From assembly GCF_039614765.1 (NCBI RefSeq), contig NZ_CP154879.1, positions 3,224,001 through 3,288,000 on the forward strand: a stretch of 64,000 nt of DNA. Reading direction: 5' to 3'. This DNA is from Castellaniella sp. MT123. GTDB taxonomy: Bacteria > Pseudomonadota > Gammaproteobacteria > Burkholderiales > Burkholderiaceae_B. Positions 26,226 through 38,707 of the stretch are shown piece after piece. Below the pieces are notes generated by a model. That model was not told the origin of the DNA. It was given only the letters and a program-made list of their open reading frames with translations, and searched no databases. Each line of letters opens with the position of its first letter. Positions within the stretch are counted from its first letter, which is position 1. A program made the position numbers and the translations under genes.

Positions 26226-27113
26226 TCAGGGCGTGTGCGTTTCTGGAGAGGACGACGCGCCGCTGACTCGCTGGACGTGCAACCAGCGGGCACGCTTGCC
26301 GTCGGCACCGACCACGGTGAAGGTCAGTCCCTGACTCTGGAAGTGTTCACCGCGCCGGGGGATGTGCCCCAGTTCGGCTGCCAGCCAGCCGTTGAGCGTG
26401 TCGTAGTCCTCGTCGGGCAACTGGACGTGGAAAACGTCGTTGAAGTCTTCGATTTCCGTGGTGCCCATGGCGCGCCAACTGTTGTCGCCAGTCCGGAAGA
26501 TCGTCTTTTCGTCCTCGTCGTCGAACTCGTCCTCGATGTCGCCGACGATCTGTTCCAGCACGTCTTCCATGGTGACCAGGCCGCAGATGCCGCCGTGCTC
26601 GTCGATGACGATGGCCAGGTGGTTGCGGCTGATGCGGAACTGGTGCAGCAGCTCGTTCAGACGCTTGGATTCGGGGATGAAGACTGGCGGGCGGATCAGT
26701 GCGCGGATGTCCAGCGCATGGTCCGACAGGGTCAGCAGCAGATCCTTGGCCAGCAGGACGCCGATGATGTTGTCGCGGTCGCCCTCGTAGACTGGAAAGC
26801 GCGAATGCCCGGTTTCGATGATGGTTCTCATCTGCTCGGTCAGGGACAACGAGACGTCGAGCAGGTCCATCCGCGACCGGGACACCATGATGTCCGCCAC
26901 GGTCTTGTCGGCGACTTCTAGGGCCCCGGAAATCATGGCGTAGGATTCGCCGTCCAGGATGGAGTGATCGTGTGCGGCTTCGAGAACGGCGCGGATGCCC
27001 TCACGGTCCGCCGGCGGGGCGGGACGCAGCAGGGCCTTGATGCGGGACAGGAGTGAACTGGGGGCCGAATGCGCAGGTCGGGGTTCTGCGTCTGATGAGT
27101 GGGGGTCGGGCAT
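26226..27113 (-). CDS. corC: CBS-domain protein CorC/HlyC family
   Basis: The 295-residue soluble protein has two CBS repeats (about 70-200; VADIMVSRSRMDLLDV, HSRFPVYEGDRDNIIGVLLAKDLL, DEHGGICGLVTMEDVLEQIVG) and a C-terminal CorC_HlyC domain (about 210-285). A very acidic DIEDEFDDEDEK segment lies between. It is implicated in magnesium/cobalt efflux with CorA/MgtE-type proteins, although the ybeX role next to ybeY-ybeZ suggests ribosome or RNA quality functions. Second-to-last gene of the miaB-ybeZ-ybeY-corC-lnt order. Confidence 0.94.
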   Translation of the reverse strand: MPDPHSSDAEPRPAHSAPSSLLSRIKALLRPAPPADREGIRAVLEAAHDHSILDGESYAMISGALEVADKTVADIMVSRSRMDLLDVSLSLTEQMRTIIETGHSRFPVYEGDRDNIIGVLLAKDLLLTLSDHALDIRALIRPPVFIPESKRLNELLHQFRISRNHLAIVIDEHGGICGLVTMEDVLEQIVGDIEDEFDDEDEKTIFRTGDNSWRAMGTTEIEDFNDVFHVQLPDEDYDTLNGWLAAELGHIPRRGEHFQSQGLTFTVVGADGKRARWLHVQRVSGASSSPETHTP

Positions 27114-27166
27114 TGTCCGAAGGACGAGTAACTGGATTCTCTAGCATAACCGATAAACCGGCCGGC

Positions 27167-27652
27167 TCAAGCGGGTCCTTGCGGACTGTAGGGGTTGGGG
27201 ATTCCCTGGGCCGCCAGGATGGCGGTTTCCAGAGCCTCCATGTGTTCGGCTTCATCGGTGTCGATATGATCGTAGCCCAGGGCATGCAGGACGCCATGGG
27301 TGACCAGGTGCGCCGCGTGGTGCAGTAGCGGTTTGCCCTGTTCGGCGGCTTCGCGTTCCAGGACCGGCAGGCACAGCACGATATCCCCGCTGATGAGGCC
27401 GGAAGGATCCGCGCCGTATTCGAAGGTCAGCACGTTGGTGGCGTAGTCGCGCTGCCGCCACGCGGCATTCAGGCCGCGGCCTTCCTCGGCATCGACGATA
27501 CGCAGGGTCAGGGCGACGGGCTGGCCGGCGCGCGGATCGGGCGCCGCCAGGGCGTGCTCGAGTGCGCGTCCCACCCAGCGCCGCAGGCGCCAGCGGGGCA
27601 GGGCGGGGGCTTGGACCGCATACTGGATGGACAGCGAAAAATCAGGATACAT
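27167..27652 (-). CDS. ybeY: Endoribonuclease YbeY
   Basis: The 161-residue product carries the zinc site [15 protein letters not shown] (three histidines) near residue 115 and the family strand TNVLTFEY. YbeY acts in 16S rRNA 3' maturation and 70S ribosome quality control. Start MYPDFSLS at 27652 overlaps the end of the PhoH-like gene by 11 bp; the open frame upstream is a shadow. Confidence 0.95.
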   Translation of the reverse strand: MYPDFSLSIQYAVQAPALPRWRLRRWVGRALEHALAAPDPRAGQPVALTLRIVDAEEGRGLNAAWRQRDYATNVLTFEYGADPSGLISGDIVLCLPVLEREAAEQGKPLLHHAAHLVTHGVLHALGYDHIDTDEAEHMEALETAILAAQGIPNPYSPQGPA

Positions 27653-28661
27653 GGTCACCCGCCTGCTCGTAGGCATCGACGATCCGCGCCACCAGGGGAT
27701 GGCGCACCACGTCGCGGCTGGTGAACCGGGTCTGGGCGATACCGGGTACACCGTCCAGAACGTCCAGGGCGTGCAGCAGGCCGCTTTGCTGGTTCTTGGG
27801 CAGGTCCACCTGGGAGGGGTCGCCGTTGATGACCGCCTTGCTGCCAAAGCCGATCCGGGTCAGGAACATCTTCATTTGCTCGGGCGTGGTGTTCTGTGCC
27901 TCGTCCAGGATGATGAAGGCGTTGTTCAGCGTGCGCCCGCGCATGTAGGCCAGGGGTGCGATCTCGATCGTTTGTTTCTCGAACAGCCGCTGAGTCTTTT
28001 CGAAACCCAGCAGATCGTACAGGGCGTCGTAGAGCGGACGCAGATAGGGATCCACCTTTTGCACCAGGTCGCCGGGCAGAAATCCCAGGCGCTCGCCTGC
28101 CTCCACGGCGGGGCGCGTCAGGACCAGCCGTGCCACCGATTCGCGCTCCAGCGCATCGATGGCGCAGGCCACGGCCAGCCAGGTCTTGCCGGTGCCCGCC
28201 GGGCCCACGCCGAAGGTCACGTCGTGCTTCAGGATGGCGCTCAGGTAGTCGCGCTGACGGGGCGTGCGCGGCCGCAGGTCGGATTTACGGGTCCGCAGGC
28301 TCGGGCCTTCGTCGTCGACCGGGGGCAGTTCGGGCAGATCGTGCGATTGCGCGGTATTGTCCGGGCGCCGCGGGTCGCGACTGTTCAGTTCCACCAGGCC
28401 CAGCTGCAGGTCGTCGAGCGACAGCGATGACTGTGCCGAGTGCTCGTGGAACCAGCGCAGGGCGCGGCCGGCTTCGGATGCCCGGCCGCCGCGCACGCTG
28501 AAGTGGCTGCCTCGACGACTGATGGTCACGTCATAAGTCTGGGCGATCTGGCGCAGGTTCTCGTCCAGCGGGCCACACAGATTGGCCAGCTGTACGTTGT
28601 TGCCCGTCAGCTGGATGGACAGCGGGCGGTTGCCCGTGCCACGGGGGCGGGGTGTCGTCAT
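27642..28661 (-). CDS. ybeZ: PhoH-like ATPase YbeZ
   Basis: The 339-residue product has an N-terminal KH-like segment (about 15-85), then the PhoH ATPase with Walker [16 protein letters not shown] near residue 170, [22 protein letters not shown]-like core (here [13 protein letters not shown]) and Walker [12 protein letters not shown]. The protein is thought to work with YbeY in RNA processing. Its ATG overlaps the stop of miaB by 4 bp (ATGA) and its end overlaps ybeY. Confidence 0.95.
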   Translation of the reverse strand: MTTPRPRGTGNRPLSIQLTGNNVQLANLCGPLDENLRQIAQTYDVTISRRGSHFSVRGGRASEAGRALRWFHEHSAQSSLSLDDLQLGLVELNSRDPRRPDNTAQSHDLPELPPVDDEGPSLRTRKSDLRPRTPRQRDYLSAILKHDVTFGVGPAGTGKTWLAVACAIDALERESVARLVLTRPAVEAGERLGFLPGDLVQKVDPYLRPLYDALYDLLGFEKTQRLFEKQTIEIAPLAYMRGRTLNNAFIILDEAQNTTPEQMKMFLTRIGFGSKAVINGDPSQVDLPKNQQSGLLHALDVLDGVPGIAQTRFTSRDVVRHPLVARIVDAYEQAGDHVS

Positions 28662-30145
28662 GCGCGCACCTGATCCGTGACCGTGGTGATGATCTCGCCG
28701 CGCAGCGTATTGGTCAGGGCTTCGGTGATGCGCACGTCCACCATCTGGCCGATCAGGCGCCGTTGGCCGGCGAAATTCACGATGCGGTTGTTCTCGGTGC
28801 GGCCCTTCATGTCCTGGGGATCCTTTTTCGATGGGCCTTCGACCAGCAGGCGCTGGGTGCTGCCGACCATGGCCTGGCTGATGGCCGCCGCCTGATCGTT
28901 GATGAGGGCCTGCAGGCGATGCAGACGGCCGAGCTTGTCGGCTTCCGGTGTGGGGTCGTCGAGATCGGCGGCCGGGGTGCCCGGTCGCTTGGAATAGACG
29001 AAAGAAAAGGACTGATCGAAGCCCACGTGGCGCACCAGATCCAGGGTCTTCTGGAAGTCTTCCTCGGTTTCCCCGGGAAAGCCGACGATGAAGTCGGACG
29101 ACAGCGTCATGTCGGGGCGGACTGCCTTCAGCCTGCGGATGATGGACTTGTATTCCAGCCCGGTGTAGCCGCGCTTCATGGCGGCCAGGACCCGGTCGCT
29201 GCCGGCCTGGACGGGCAGGTGCAGGAAGGGGACCAGCTTGGGCAGCTTGCCGTGCGCCTCGATCAGGCGGGCGGTCATTTCCTTGGGGTGCGAGGTCGTG
29301 TAGCGGATGCGTTCGATGCCGGGAATCTCGTGGACATATTCCAGCAGCATCGCAAAATCGGCAATCTCGCCGGCGGTCCCGGTCGGCCCGCGATAGGCGT
29401 TGACGTTCTGGCCCAGCAGGGTGACTTCCCGCACACCCTGGTCGGCCAGGTCGGCGATCTCGGTCAGCACGTCGTCGAACGGGCGGGAGACCTCGGCACC
29501 CCGGGTGTAGGGCACCACGCAGAAGCTGCAGTATTTGCTGCAGCCTTCCATGATCGACACAAAGGCCGAAGGACCGTCCACGCGGGCGGGCGGCAGGGCG
29601 TCGAATTTCTCGATCAGCGGGAAGGAAATGTCGACCTGGGACCGGCCTGTCGCCCGGCGCCGGTCGATGAGTTCGGGTAGGCGATGCAGCGTCTGCGGCC
29701 CGAACACCACGTCCACGTAGGGCGCGCGGCGCACGATGGCCTCGCCTTCCTGGCTGGCCACGCAGCCGCCCACGCCGATCACCAGGTCGGGTTTGGCCTG
29801 TTTCAGATGCTGCACCCGGCCTAGGTCGGAGAAGACCTTTTCCTGGGCTTTTTCGCGCACCGAACAGGTGTTGAACAAGATGATGTCGGCGTCGTCCGGG
29901 GTATCGGTGAGTTCCACGCCTTTGGCGGCGCGCAGAATGTCCACCATCTTTTCGGAGTCGTACTCGTTCATCTGGCAGCCGAAGGTGCGGATGAAGAGTT
30001 TTTTGTGCTGGCCGGGTTCCAGGGGCTGCAGCAGGCCAGCGAGGGTTTCGTCCTGGTTCTGACGCCAGGCCTGGTCCTTCAGGTGTTCGGCGGATTCTCG
30101 GGACGCGGGGATCACGCCGGGGCGGCGCACGGGGGTTTCTTGCAT
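28658..30145 (-). CDS. miaB: tRNA-2-methylthio-N6-dimethylallyladenosine synthase MiaB
   Basis: The 495-residue methylthiotransferase has an N-terminal UPF0004 domain ([17 protein letters not shown] near residue 51; [31 protein letters not shown]), the radical SAM cluster in [15 protein letters not shown], and a C-terminal TRAM domain. It adds the methylthio group at A37 of tRNAs reading UNN codons. About 45 extra residues at the N-terminus suggest the true start could be later. First gene of the leftward miaB-ybeZ-ybeY-corC-lnt cluster. Confidence 0.96.
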   Translation of the reverse strand: MQETPVRRPGVIPASRESAEHLKDQAWRQNQDETLAGLLQPLEPGQHKKLFIRTFGCQMNEYDSEKMVDILRAAKGVELTDTPDDADIILFNTCSVREKAQEKVFSDLGRVQHLKQAKPDLVIGVGGCVASQEGEAIVRRAPYVDVVFGPQTLHRLPELIDRRRATGRSQVDISFPLIEKFDALPPARVDGPSAFVSIMEGCSKYCSFCVVPYTRGAEVSRPFDDVLTEIADLADQGVREVTLLGQNVNAYRGPTGTAGEIADFAMLLEYVHEIPGIERIRYTTSHPKEMTARLIEAHGKLPKLVPFLHLPVQAGSDRVLAAMKRGYTGLEYKSIIRRLKAVRPDMTLSSDFIVGFPGETEEDFQKTLDLVRHVGFDQSFSFVYSKRPGTPAADLDDPTPEADKLGRLHRLQALINDQAAAISQAMVGSTQRLLVEGPSKKDPQDMKGRTENNRIVNFAGQRRLIGQMVDVRITEALTNTLRGEIITTVTDQVRA

Positions 30146-30345
30146 GGTCTGTCGCCGTGGCGGGTTGTCACCCCGGGGGCGGTAAAGGATGGGTAATCCG
30201 CTATTTTACTGGATGTCGCGGGTCAGCCATCCCCAATGCGATTGCATTACGCAGGATTGCCAGTTTTGCGGCCTGTTGCGCTTCCTGGGCTTCCAGAAGA
30301 CACAGGCTAGCGTGCACAGCCCAAAGATCCCCGCGACAGCCCGAT

Positions 30346-31281
30346 TTACCCCAGTTCGACTTCCGAGCCTTCCTTCTTGACGTGCTTGACCAGGTCTTCG
30401 CGCTTGATCCCCATCCACATCGCCAGGGCGGCCGCCACGAACACGGACGAATAGATCCCGAACCAGATCCCGATCGTCAGGGCCAGCGAGAAGTAGTGCA
30501 GGGTGGGGCCGCCGAAGAAGAACATCGACAGCACCATCATCTGGGTGGAGCCGTGGGTGATGATCGTCCGGGAAATGTTCTGCGTGATGGATGCGTTGAT
30601 GATCTCGCGCACGGGGGCCTTGCGCTGCTTGCGGAAGTTTTCGCGGATCCGGTCCATCACCACCACGGATTCGTTGACCGAATACCCCAGTACCGCCAGC
30701 ACCCCCGCGAGCACCGGCAGGGAGAATTCCCACTGGAAGAACGCGAAGAACCCCAGGATGATCACCACGTCGTGCAGGTTGGCGATTGCGCAAGAGGCGG
30801 CCAGCTTCCATTCGAAGCGGATCGCCAGATACACCATGATGCCCACCAGCACGAAGAGCAGTGCCATCAGGCCGTTGTGCAACAGTTCCTGGCCCACCTG
30901 CGGGCCGACGAATTCCACCCGGCGCAGCTGTACGTCAGGGTGCTGGGCTTGCAGGGTGGTCAGCACGGTGCGGCTTTGGACGGACGTATCTTCGTCGGGC
31001 CGTACCGGCAGGCGGATCATGACGTCTTGCGAGGTGCCGAAATTTTGCACCTGGAAGTCCTTGTAGCCCAGCGCGTCGATGGCGGTGCGGATGTCGCCCA
31101 CGGGTGCCGACTGCGAATAATGGACTTCCATGACCGTGCCGCCGGTGAATTCGATCGACAGGTGAAAGCCCCGGGAAGCAATGAAAAAGACGGCGGCGAG
31201 GAAGGTCAGCAGGCTGATGAGGTTCAGGATCAGCGCATGCCGCATGAACGGGATGGTGCGATGGATGCGGAAAAATTCCAT
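30346..31281 (-). CDS. secF: Protein translocase subunit SecF
   Basis: The 311-residue membrane protein begins with a first helix near 15-35, then the SecF signature IEFTGGTVMEV, a periplasmic segment, and five C-terminal helices with VLAVLGYSVNESVVVMDRIREN and the ISRTIITHGSTQ block. With SecD it uses the proton gradient to draw secreted proteins through SecYEG. It is 12 bp after secD on the same strand. A 200-bp stretch without a recognisable gene separates it from miaB. Confidence 0.97.
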   Translation of the reverse strand: MEFFRIHRTIPFMRHALILNLISLLTFLAAVFFIASRGFHLSIEFTGGTVMEVHYSQSAPVGDIRTAIDALGYKDFQVQNFGTSQDVMIRLPVRPDEDTSVQSRTVLTTLQAQHPDVQLRRVEFVGPQVGQELLHNGLMALLFVLVGIMVYLAIRFEWKLAASCAIANLHDVVIILGFFAFFQWEFSLPVLAGVLAVLGYSVNESVVVMDRIRENFRKQRKAPVREIINASITQNISRTIITHGSTQMMVLSMFFFGGPTLHYFSLALTIGIWFGIYSSVFVAAALAMWMGIKREDLVKHVKKEGSEVELG

Positions 31282-31293
31282 GATGAATCCTGA

Positions 31294-33165
31294 TTAGTCT
31301 TGCTTGGGTTTCCAGATCTGTCCGATCGAGATCGATTTGAGCTTGCGCTGGCGTCCGTACCACAGGTTGGCCAGAGCGCGTACACCGACCACGGACGAGA
31401 ACATCGAGGTCAGGATCCCGGTGACGTGCACGACGGCGAAGCCGCGAACAGGCCCGGTGCCGAAGGTCAGCAGCGCCACCCCCACGATCAGGCTGGTCAG
31501 GTTGGAGTCGAAAATCGTCGCCCACGCGCGGTCGAAGCCCAGGTGGATCGCCTGTTGTGGCGGCAGGCCCAGGCGTAATTCCTCTCGGATGCGCTCGTTG
31601 ATCAGCACGTTGGCGTCGATGGCCATCCCCAGAGTCAGGGCGATGGCGGCGATGCCGGGCAGCGTCAGCGTGGCCTGCAGCATGGACAGGACGGCAAGCA
31701 GCAGCAGCACGTTGAAGCTCAGGCCCAGCGTCGAGAAAAGGCCAAAGAGGTGGTAATACAGGATGATGAAGACCGCGATGGCGGCAAAGCCATACAGGGT
31801 GGAATCGAAGCCCTGTTTGATGTTGGCTGCGCCCAGGCTGGGGCCGATGGTGCGTTCCTCGATGATGTGCATGGGCGCCGCCAGGGCGCCGGCGCGCAGC
31901 AGCAGTGCCACGTCGGCGGCTTCCTGGGCGGACATGCTGCCGGAAATCTGCACCTGGCCGCCCGGGATTTCAGAGCGGATCACGGGCGCTGTGACGACCT
32001 CGCCCTTGCCGTTCTCGAACAGCACGATGGCCATGCGCTTGCCGATGTTGTCGCGCGTCACGTCGCGGAAGATGCGTGCGCCTTTCGAGTCCAGCGTCAG
32101 GTTGACGGTCGGTTGCTGGGTCTGGGAATCACGGCCAGGTTGGGCGTCCTGCAGGTTCTCGCCCGTCAGGATGACCTGGCGGCGCAGCAGCAGGGGGCGG
32201 CCGTCGCGGTCGGTGTATTTCACCAGCCCAAAGGGCACGCGACCGGCGGTCAATGCGGCCACGGCCGATGGGGAATCATCCACCATGTGGATTTCCAGCG
32301 TGGCGGTGCGGCCCAGGATTTCCTTGGCCTTGGCGACGTCCTGCACACCGGGCAGCTGAACGATGATGCGGTCGCCGCCCTGCTGCTGGATGACCGGTTC
32401 GGCCACGCCCAGTTCGTTGATCCGGTTGTGCAGCGTCTGGATGTTCTGTTTCAGGGCGTTGTTCTGCACCTGGGTGATCGAGGTCGGGTTGAGCTGGCCC
32501 TCCAGCAGCCAGGTGTTGCCCGACTGGTTGCTTGTGAAGACCATTTCCGGCATGGCGCGGCGCAGGATATCGATGGCGGCGTCACGTTCGTCCTGTGTGG
32601 CGAAGGTGGCGCGCACGGACTGCTGGTTGCGCTCGACGTCCTCGGACTTCAGTTTGTGGTCGCGCAGCGTACTGCGGGCTTCGCCCGCCATGGAATCGTA
32701 GCGGCTGTTCAGCGCGCCCTGAAGATCGACCTGCAGCAGGAAATGCACCCCGCCGCGCAGGTCCAGGCCCAGATACATCGGGTGGGCGCCCAGGGACGTC
32801 AGCCAGTTCGGCGAGGCCGACATCAGGTTCAGCGCGACCGTGTAGTCCGGGTTCTGCGAATCGGGATTGAGCGCCTTGTCCAGGATGTCCTTGGCCTTGA
32901 GCTGCGTGTCGGTGGTGTCGAAACGCAGGCGCACGGATCCGACCGGACCGTTCATCTCGAAGGTACTGGCCGTAGGCGTGATGTGCGCCTGGCTGAGGAT
33001 CTGGTCGGCGCGCGTCAGGGTTTCCTGATCGACCTTGGCTGACGTCTTGGCCCCCGCGATCTGGACGGCGGGCGATTCGCCGTAGAGGTTGGGCAGCGTG
33101 TACAGCACCCCAATGATGAGGGCGGCCAGCACGATCAGATACTTCCAGAGGGGGTAGCGGTTCAT
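31294..33165 (-). CDS. secD: Protein translocase subunit SecD
   Basis: The 623-residue product begins MNRYPLWKYLIVLAALIIGVLYTLPNLYG, the usual first helix, followed by LGLDLRGGVHFLLQVD and the large periplasmic P1 domain. Five C-terminal helices follow, with GFAAIAVFIILYYHLFGL, LTLGMAIDANVLINERIRE and FGTGPVRGFAVV. The true ATG at 33165 is clear although the frame stays open 47 codons upstream. It lies 61 bp after yajC. Confidence 0.97.
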   Translation of the reverse strand: MNRYPLWKYLIVLAALIIGVLYTLPNLYGESPAVQIAGAKTSAKVDQETLTRADQILSQAHITPTASTFEMNGPVGSVRLRFDTTDTQLKAKDILDKALNPDSQNPDYTVALNLMSASPNWLTSLGAHPMYLGLDLRGGVHFLLQVDLQGALNSRYDSMAGEARSTLRDHKLKSEDVERNQQSVRATFATQDERDAAIDILRRAMPEMVFTSNQSGNTWLLEGQLNPTSITQVQNNALKQNIQTLHNRINELGVAEPVIQQQGGDRIIVQLPGVQDVAKAKEILGRTATLEIHMVDDSPSAVAALTAGRVPFGLVKYTDRDGRPLLLRRQVILTGENLQDAQPGRDSQTQQPTVNLTLDSKGARIFRDVTRDNIGKRMAIVLFENGKGEVVTAPVIRSEIPGGQVQISGSMSAQEAADVALLLRAGALAAPMHIIEERTIGPSLGAANIKQGFDSTLYGFAAIAVFIILYYHLFGLFSTLGLSFNVLLLLAVLSMLQATLTLPGIAAIALTLGMAIDANVLINERIREELRLGLPPQQAIHLGFDRAWATIFDSNLTSLIVGVALLTFGTGPVRGFAVVHVTGILTSMFSSVVGVRALANLWYGRQRKLKSISIGQIWKPKQD

Positions 33166-33226
33166 GGTCGATCGGAAGGTAAAGCTGAGGGGGCCGGGCG
33201 CCGCGTCGGCGGCGCTCGGGGGCGGA

Positions 33227-33571
33227 TCAGAGCGACTTGATCGTGCCCTTGGGCAGCACGGACGTGACGGCGCTGCGCTGAACGATGGATTCCACGGCCT
33301 TGTCACCCGCTTGGGCGATTTCGACCGTCAGGTAGCTGTCGCTGACCTTGTTGATCTTGCCCAGCAGGCCGCCGGACAGGATGACCTCGTCACCCTTGGA
33401 CAGCGTTTCGACCATTTTTTTGTGATCCTTCTGGCGCTTCATCTGCGGGCGGATCATCAGGAAGTAGAGGATGACGAACATCAGGATGATGGGCAGCATG
33501 CTCATCAGCGCGTTCGGTTCGCCAGCGGCGGCCTGGGCCGGAATCAGGGTCAGGGTGTCAACGAGGGACAT
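33227..33571 (-). CDS. yajC: Preprotein translocase accessory subunit YajC
   Basis: A 114-residue protein with one membrane helix (SMLPIILMFVILYFLMIRP), the basic RPQMKRQKDHKKM segment and the DEVILSGGLLGKI motif, all typical of YajC. It associates with SecDF and precedes secD on the same strand. AGGAG lies 7 bases before its ATG. Confidence 0.96.
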   Translation of the reverse strand: MSLVDTLTLIPAQAAAGEPNALMSMLPIILMFVILYFLMIRPQMKRQKDHKKMVETLSKGDEVILSGGLLGKINKVSDSYLTVEIAQAGDKAVESIVQRSAVTSVLPKGTIKSL

Positions 33572-33658
33572 GAAGGCTCCTGCGGAAAATCGTTGAAGTA
33601 AAAAGAGACATCGAGAGTCAAATTAACTCTTGATTGTAGCGGGATATTCGCTGGTGGA

Positions 33659-35865
<2,207 letters not shown>

Positions 35866-36028
35866 TGGCGGGTAGAGCCGGAGAAAGACAAGTCGGCGGG
35901 TATTGTAAACCCGCGTGGCAATGGGGATTTTTGCCGTCGTCGTCCGGCGCATGCGTGCCCGTTGCTGTCCGCATCGGCCCCATACGCCAAGGTTTGGATT
36001 ATGCTGACGGTTTTTGTCGGGTGGCACC

Positions 36029-37528
36029 ATGGGTCGGGCGGCGCAGCAGCGGAATCGGCGACAATCTTTTCAGCCAGAAGACCAGTCCGCCAGGACGTGG
36101 TCAGGGTGGCGGCGCCTGGCGTGCAATGCACTGGCGATCGGTGTGCTGGCGGGGGCCGCTGCGTCTGTCGCCGCGCAGGCCTTGCCGCCCGAACTGCAGA
36201 AGGCCTGGAAGGCCACCCGGCTGCCTGATTCATCGCTGTCGCTCGAAATCCGCGAGGCGGGCGGGCCGGTGATCAGCCGGATCAATGCCGGCGTACCACG
36301 CAATCCGGCTTCCGTCATGAAGACCGTCACCACGTGGTCGGCCCTGTCCACGCTGGGGCCGGACTATGTCTGGCGCACGCAGTTTCTGGCCAATGCCGGC
36401 GCCCGGGTCGACGACCAGGGCACGCTGCAGGGGCCGTTGTATGTCAAAGCGGCGGGCGACCCCTGGTTCACGGTCCAGGATCTGTGGAACGTTCTGCGTG
36501 AACTGCGTCTGCGCGGGATCAAGAACCTCTCCGACGTCGTGGTGGACCGTAGTCTGTTCGGTAATGTGTCCATCGACCCGGGCGAATTCGATGATTCGCC
36601 CGACCGTCCCTACAATGCCAGCCCGGACGCGATGATGGTCGGCTTCGGGGCGACGCGGGTCCTGTTCCAGCCCGACGAGAAGAACCGCCAGTGGATCCCG
36701 ATCATCGATCCGCCGACCCGCAATGTCCGGGTCGAAGGGCGTGTGGATTGGGAAGAAGGCCGCTGCAAGCCGGCCACCGGGTTCTCGGTGGATGCGCGGG
36801 TCCAGAGCGGCATCACGACGGTGCGTGTGGCGGGCAAGGCGACCGGATCCTGCGGCGAATTCAGCATTTATCGGCTGGCCGGCTCGCAGGCGGACCACTT
36901 CGAAGCCCTGTTCCGTCTGCTGTGGCAGGAACTGGGCGGCACGTTGGGGCGCGGGTTCCAGAACGGGCGGGTACCGGCAAAGACCGAGGTCCTGGCCTGG
37001 CATGATTCGCCGGTGCTGGCCGATGTCATTCGTCAGATCAACAAGCACAGCAACAACGTCATGGCGCGCATGACCTTGCTGACCTTGGCGGCCGACCTGA
37101 ACGGCCCTGGCGCTACGCCCGAAAGCGGCGATCGCGCCGTGCAGCAGGTGCTCACGCGCCAGAAGATCGATCTCACCGGCTGGGTGCTGGACAACGGCTC
37201 CGGTCTGTCGCGTCAGGGACGGGTGACGGCGCAAGGGCTCGCGCAGATGCTGGATGTCGCCTGGCGCTCGCCGCTGATGCCGGAGTTTGTCTCGTCCCTG
37301 TCGATTGCGGGGATGGACGGCACGATGCGCAAACGGCTGCGCTCGGCGGACACCCGGGGCCAGGCCCACATGAAGACCGGCACGCTGAAGGATTCCCGCG
37401 CGCTGGCCGGCTATGTGCGGGGTGTCAGCGGTAAACGCTATATCGTGGTCAGTCTGGTCAACCACCCCGGCGCTGCGGCGGTGCGGCCCTTCGACGACGA
37501 AATCGTGCGCTGGTTGGCGAACCGCTGA
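36029..37528 (+). CDS. dacB: D-alanyl-D-alanine carboxypeptidase/endopeptidase (PBP4, class C)
   Basis: The 499-residue product has a signal peptide ([18 protein letters not shown], cleaved near residue 51) after an unusually long, charged n-region of 35 residues. It also has the three penicillin-binding motifs: S95-V-M-K98 in [17 protein letters not shown] (SxN) and HMKTGTLKD (KTG). PBP4-type enzymes trim and cleave peptidoglycan cross-links in the periplasm. A TTG at 36014 is an alternative start. Divergent from queA across 163 bp. Confidence 0.95.
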   Translation: MGRAAQQRNRRQSFQPEDQSARTWSGWRRLACNALAIGVLAGAAASVAAQALPPELQKAWKATRLPDSSLSLEIREAGGPVISRINAGVPRNPASVMKTVTTWSALSTLGPDYVWRTQFLANAGARVDDQGTLQGPLYVKAAGDPWFTVQDLWNVLRELRLRGIKNLSDVVVDRSLFGNVSIDPGEFDDSPDRPYNASPDAMMVGFGATRVLFQPDEKNRQWIPIIDPPTRNVRVEGRVDWEEGRCKPATGFSVDARVQSGITTVRVAGKATGSCGEFSIYRLAGSQADHFEALFRLLWQELGGTLGRGFQNGRVPAKTEVLAWHDSPVLADVIRQINKHSNNVMARMTLLTLAADLNGPGATPESGDRAVQQVLTRQKIDLTGWVLDNGSGLSRQGRVTAQGLAQMLDVAWRSPLMPEFVSSLSIAGMDGTMRKRLRSADTRGQAHMKTGTLKDSRALAGYVRGVSGKRYIVVSLVNHPGAAAVRPFDDEIVRWLANR

Positions 37529-37595
37529 GGGCGGTGGTGGTTCCCGACAGGGGGGTTACACTGCTCGACAACGCATTCCTGACGACTGAACCGCC

Positions 37596-38234
37596 ATGCC
37601 CATCCACGAAATCCACCACCCCTTGATCCGTCACAAACTGGGCCTGATGCGGCGGGCGGACCTCAGCACGAAGAATTTCCGTGAAATGGCGCAGGAAATC
37701 GGTGCCTTGCTCACCTACGAGGCCACCAAGGACCTGCCACTGGAGGCCTCCCGCATCACCGGCTGGGCGGGCGAACTGGATGTCGAAAAGCTGGCCGGAA
37801 AGAAAGTCACGGTCGTGCCCATCCTGCGCGCCGGGATCGGCATGCTCGATGGTGTGCTCAGCCTGATTCCGGGGGCCAAGGTCAGCGCCGTGGGCATCGC
37901 CCGCAACGAGGAAACCCTGAAGGCCCAGCCCTATCTGGAAAAACTGGTTGGACAGCTGGATCAACGCCTGGCGCTGATCGTCGATCCCATGCTGGCGACG
38001 GGCGGCTCCATGGTGGCCGCCATCGACATGCTCAAGCAGGCGGGCTGCCGCAACGTACGCGCGCTGGTGCTGGTGGCCGCCCCCGAGGGTATCGCCGCTG
38101 TGGATCGCGCCCATCCGGATGTGCATATCTACACGGCATCCATCGACGACCACCTGAACCAGGATGGCTACATCATCCCGGGGCTGGGGGATGCGGGGGA
38201 CCGGATCTTTGGCACGCGCCAGAAGCCGGATTGA
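37596..38234 (+). CDS. upp: Uracil phosphoribosyltransferase
   Basis: The 212-residue salvage enzyme has [41 protein letters not shown] (the PRPP loop) and the uracil-binding [18 protein letters not shown] tail. It makes UMP from uracil and PRPP. Single gene, 67 bp after dacB. Confidence 0.98.
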   Translation: MPIHEIHHPLIRHKLGLMRRADLSTKNFREMAQEIGALLTYEATKDLPLEASRITGWAGELDVEKLAGKKVTVVPILRAGIGMLDGVLSLIPGAKVSAVGIARNEETLKAQPYLEKLVGQLDQRLALIVDPMLATGGSMVAAIDMLKQAGCRNVRALVLVAAPEGIAAVDRAHPDVHIYTASIDDHLNQDGYIIPGLGDAGDRIFGTRQKPD

Positions 38235-38263
38235 CCGTCTCTGCCGGCGTGGGGCGGCCAGAC

Positions 38264-38278
38264 GTCCGGATACCGGAC
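38264..38278 (+). repeat. Perfect short hairpin after upp
   Basis: GTCCGG-ATA-CCGGAC is a perfect inverted repeat 30 bp after the upp stop. There is no following T-run, so it would not act as a classical terminator alone. Confidence 0.35.
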
Positions 38279-38292
38279 ATGGTGTTGTGAGA

Positions 38293-38317
38293 TATCAAAC
38301 GATCGCGTGTTTTGATA
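38293..38317. promoter_or_regulatory. Inverted repeat upstream of the YqjD-like gene
   Basis: TATCAAA (38293-38299) and TTTGATA (38311-38317) form a perfect 7-bp dyad around a CGATCG-containing spacer, 62 bp before the YqjD-like ATG. The position suits an operator for the yqjD-yqjE-like operon; the regulator is unknown. Confidence 0.4.
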
Positions 38318-38378
38318 CCCGGACGGCGCCGGTTCGGGTAGGATGAAGTCCTGACCTTCTCATCAACAGGAGCTGTTC

Positions 38379-38702
38379 ATGGCCATACGCAAATCCATTC
38401 CCACCCAATCCGCGGGTGACGCCCTGATCGAAGATCTGAAGTCCAGCCTGGATCGGGCTGAACAGCTGCTGCGCGAGGCGGCCGATGCCACCGGCGATAA
38501 GGCGACCGACCTGCGCGCCCGCGCGCTGCAGGCTCTGGATCAGGGGCGCGCCGTGCTGTCGGAAACCCAGGAAACGCTGCTGGAGCAGGGACGCAAGGTC
38601 GCCCACGATACGGATGAATACGTCCAGTCCAACCCCTGGAAGGCTGTTGGGATCGCGGGGGTTGCCGGTCTGCTGCTGGGCGCGCTGCTGTCGCGGCGCT
38701 GA
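38379..38702 (+). CDS. DUF883 family protein, ElaB/YqjD-like
   Basis: The 107-residue product has a long amphipathic, Ala/Glu-rich N-terminal helix (LIEDLKSSLDRAEQLLREAADATGDKATDL) and one C-terminal helix GIAGVAGLLLGALLSRR with the usual glycine zipper. YqjD and ElaB bind ribosomes at the membrane in stationary phase. AGGAG lies 6-7 bases before the ATG. First of three closely spaced genes. Confidence 0.9.
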   Translation: MAIRKSIPTQSAGDALIEDLKSSLDRAEQLLREAADATGDKATDLRARALQALDQGRAVLSETQETLLEQGRKVAHDTDEYVQSNPWKAVGIAGVAGLLLGALLSRR

Positions 38703-38707
38703 TCGCG

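Noticed and set aside
30146-30345. Small gene or RNA in the 200-bp stretch between secF and miaB
   Set aside because: No open frame with a ribosome site and no convincing stem; only a TAAAAT that might be the miaB -10.
31750-33042. A 430-codon open frame antisense to secD
   Set aside because: Low-complexity Gly/His/Gln composition and full coverage by secD.
33614-33630. AGAGT/ACTCT hairpin between yajC and tgt as a terminator
   Set aside because: Only five AT-rich pairs with a seven-base loop and a distant T-run; too weak to call.
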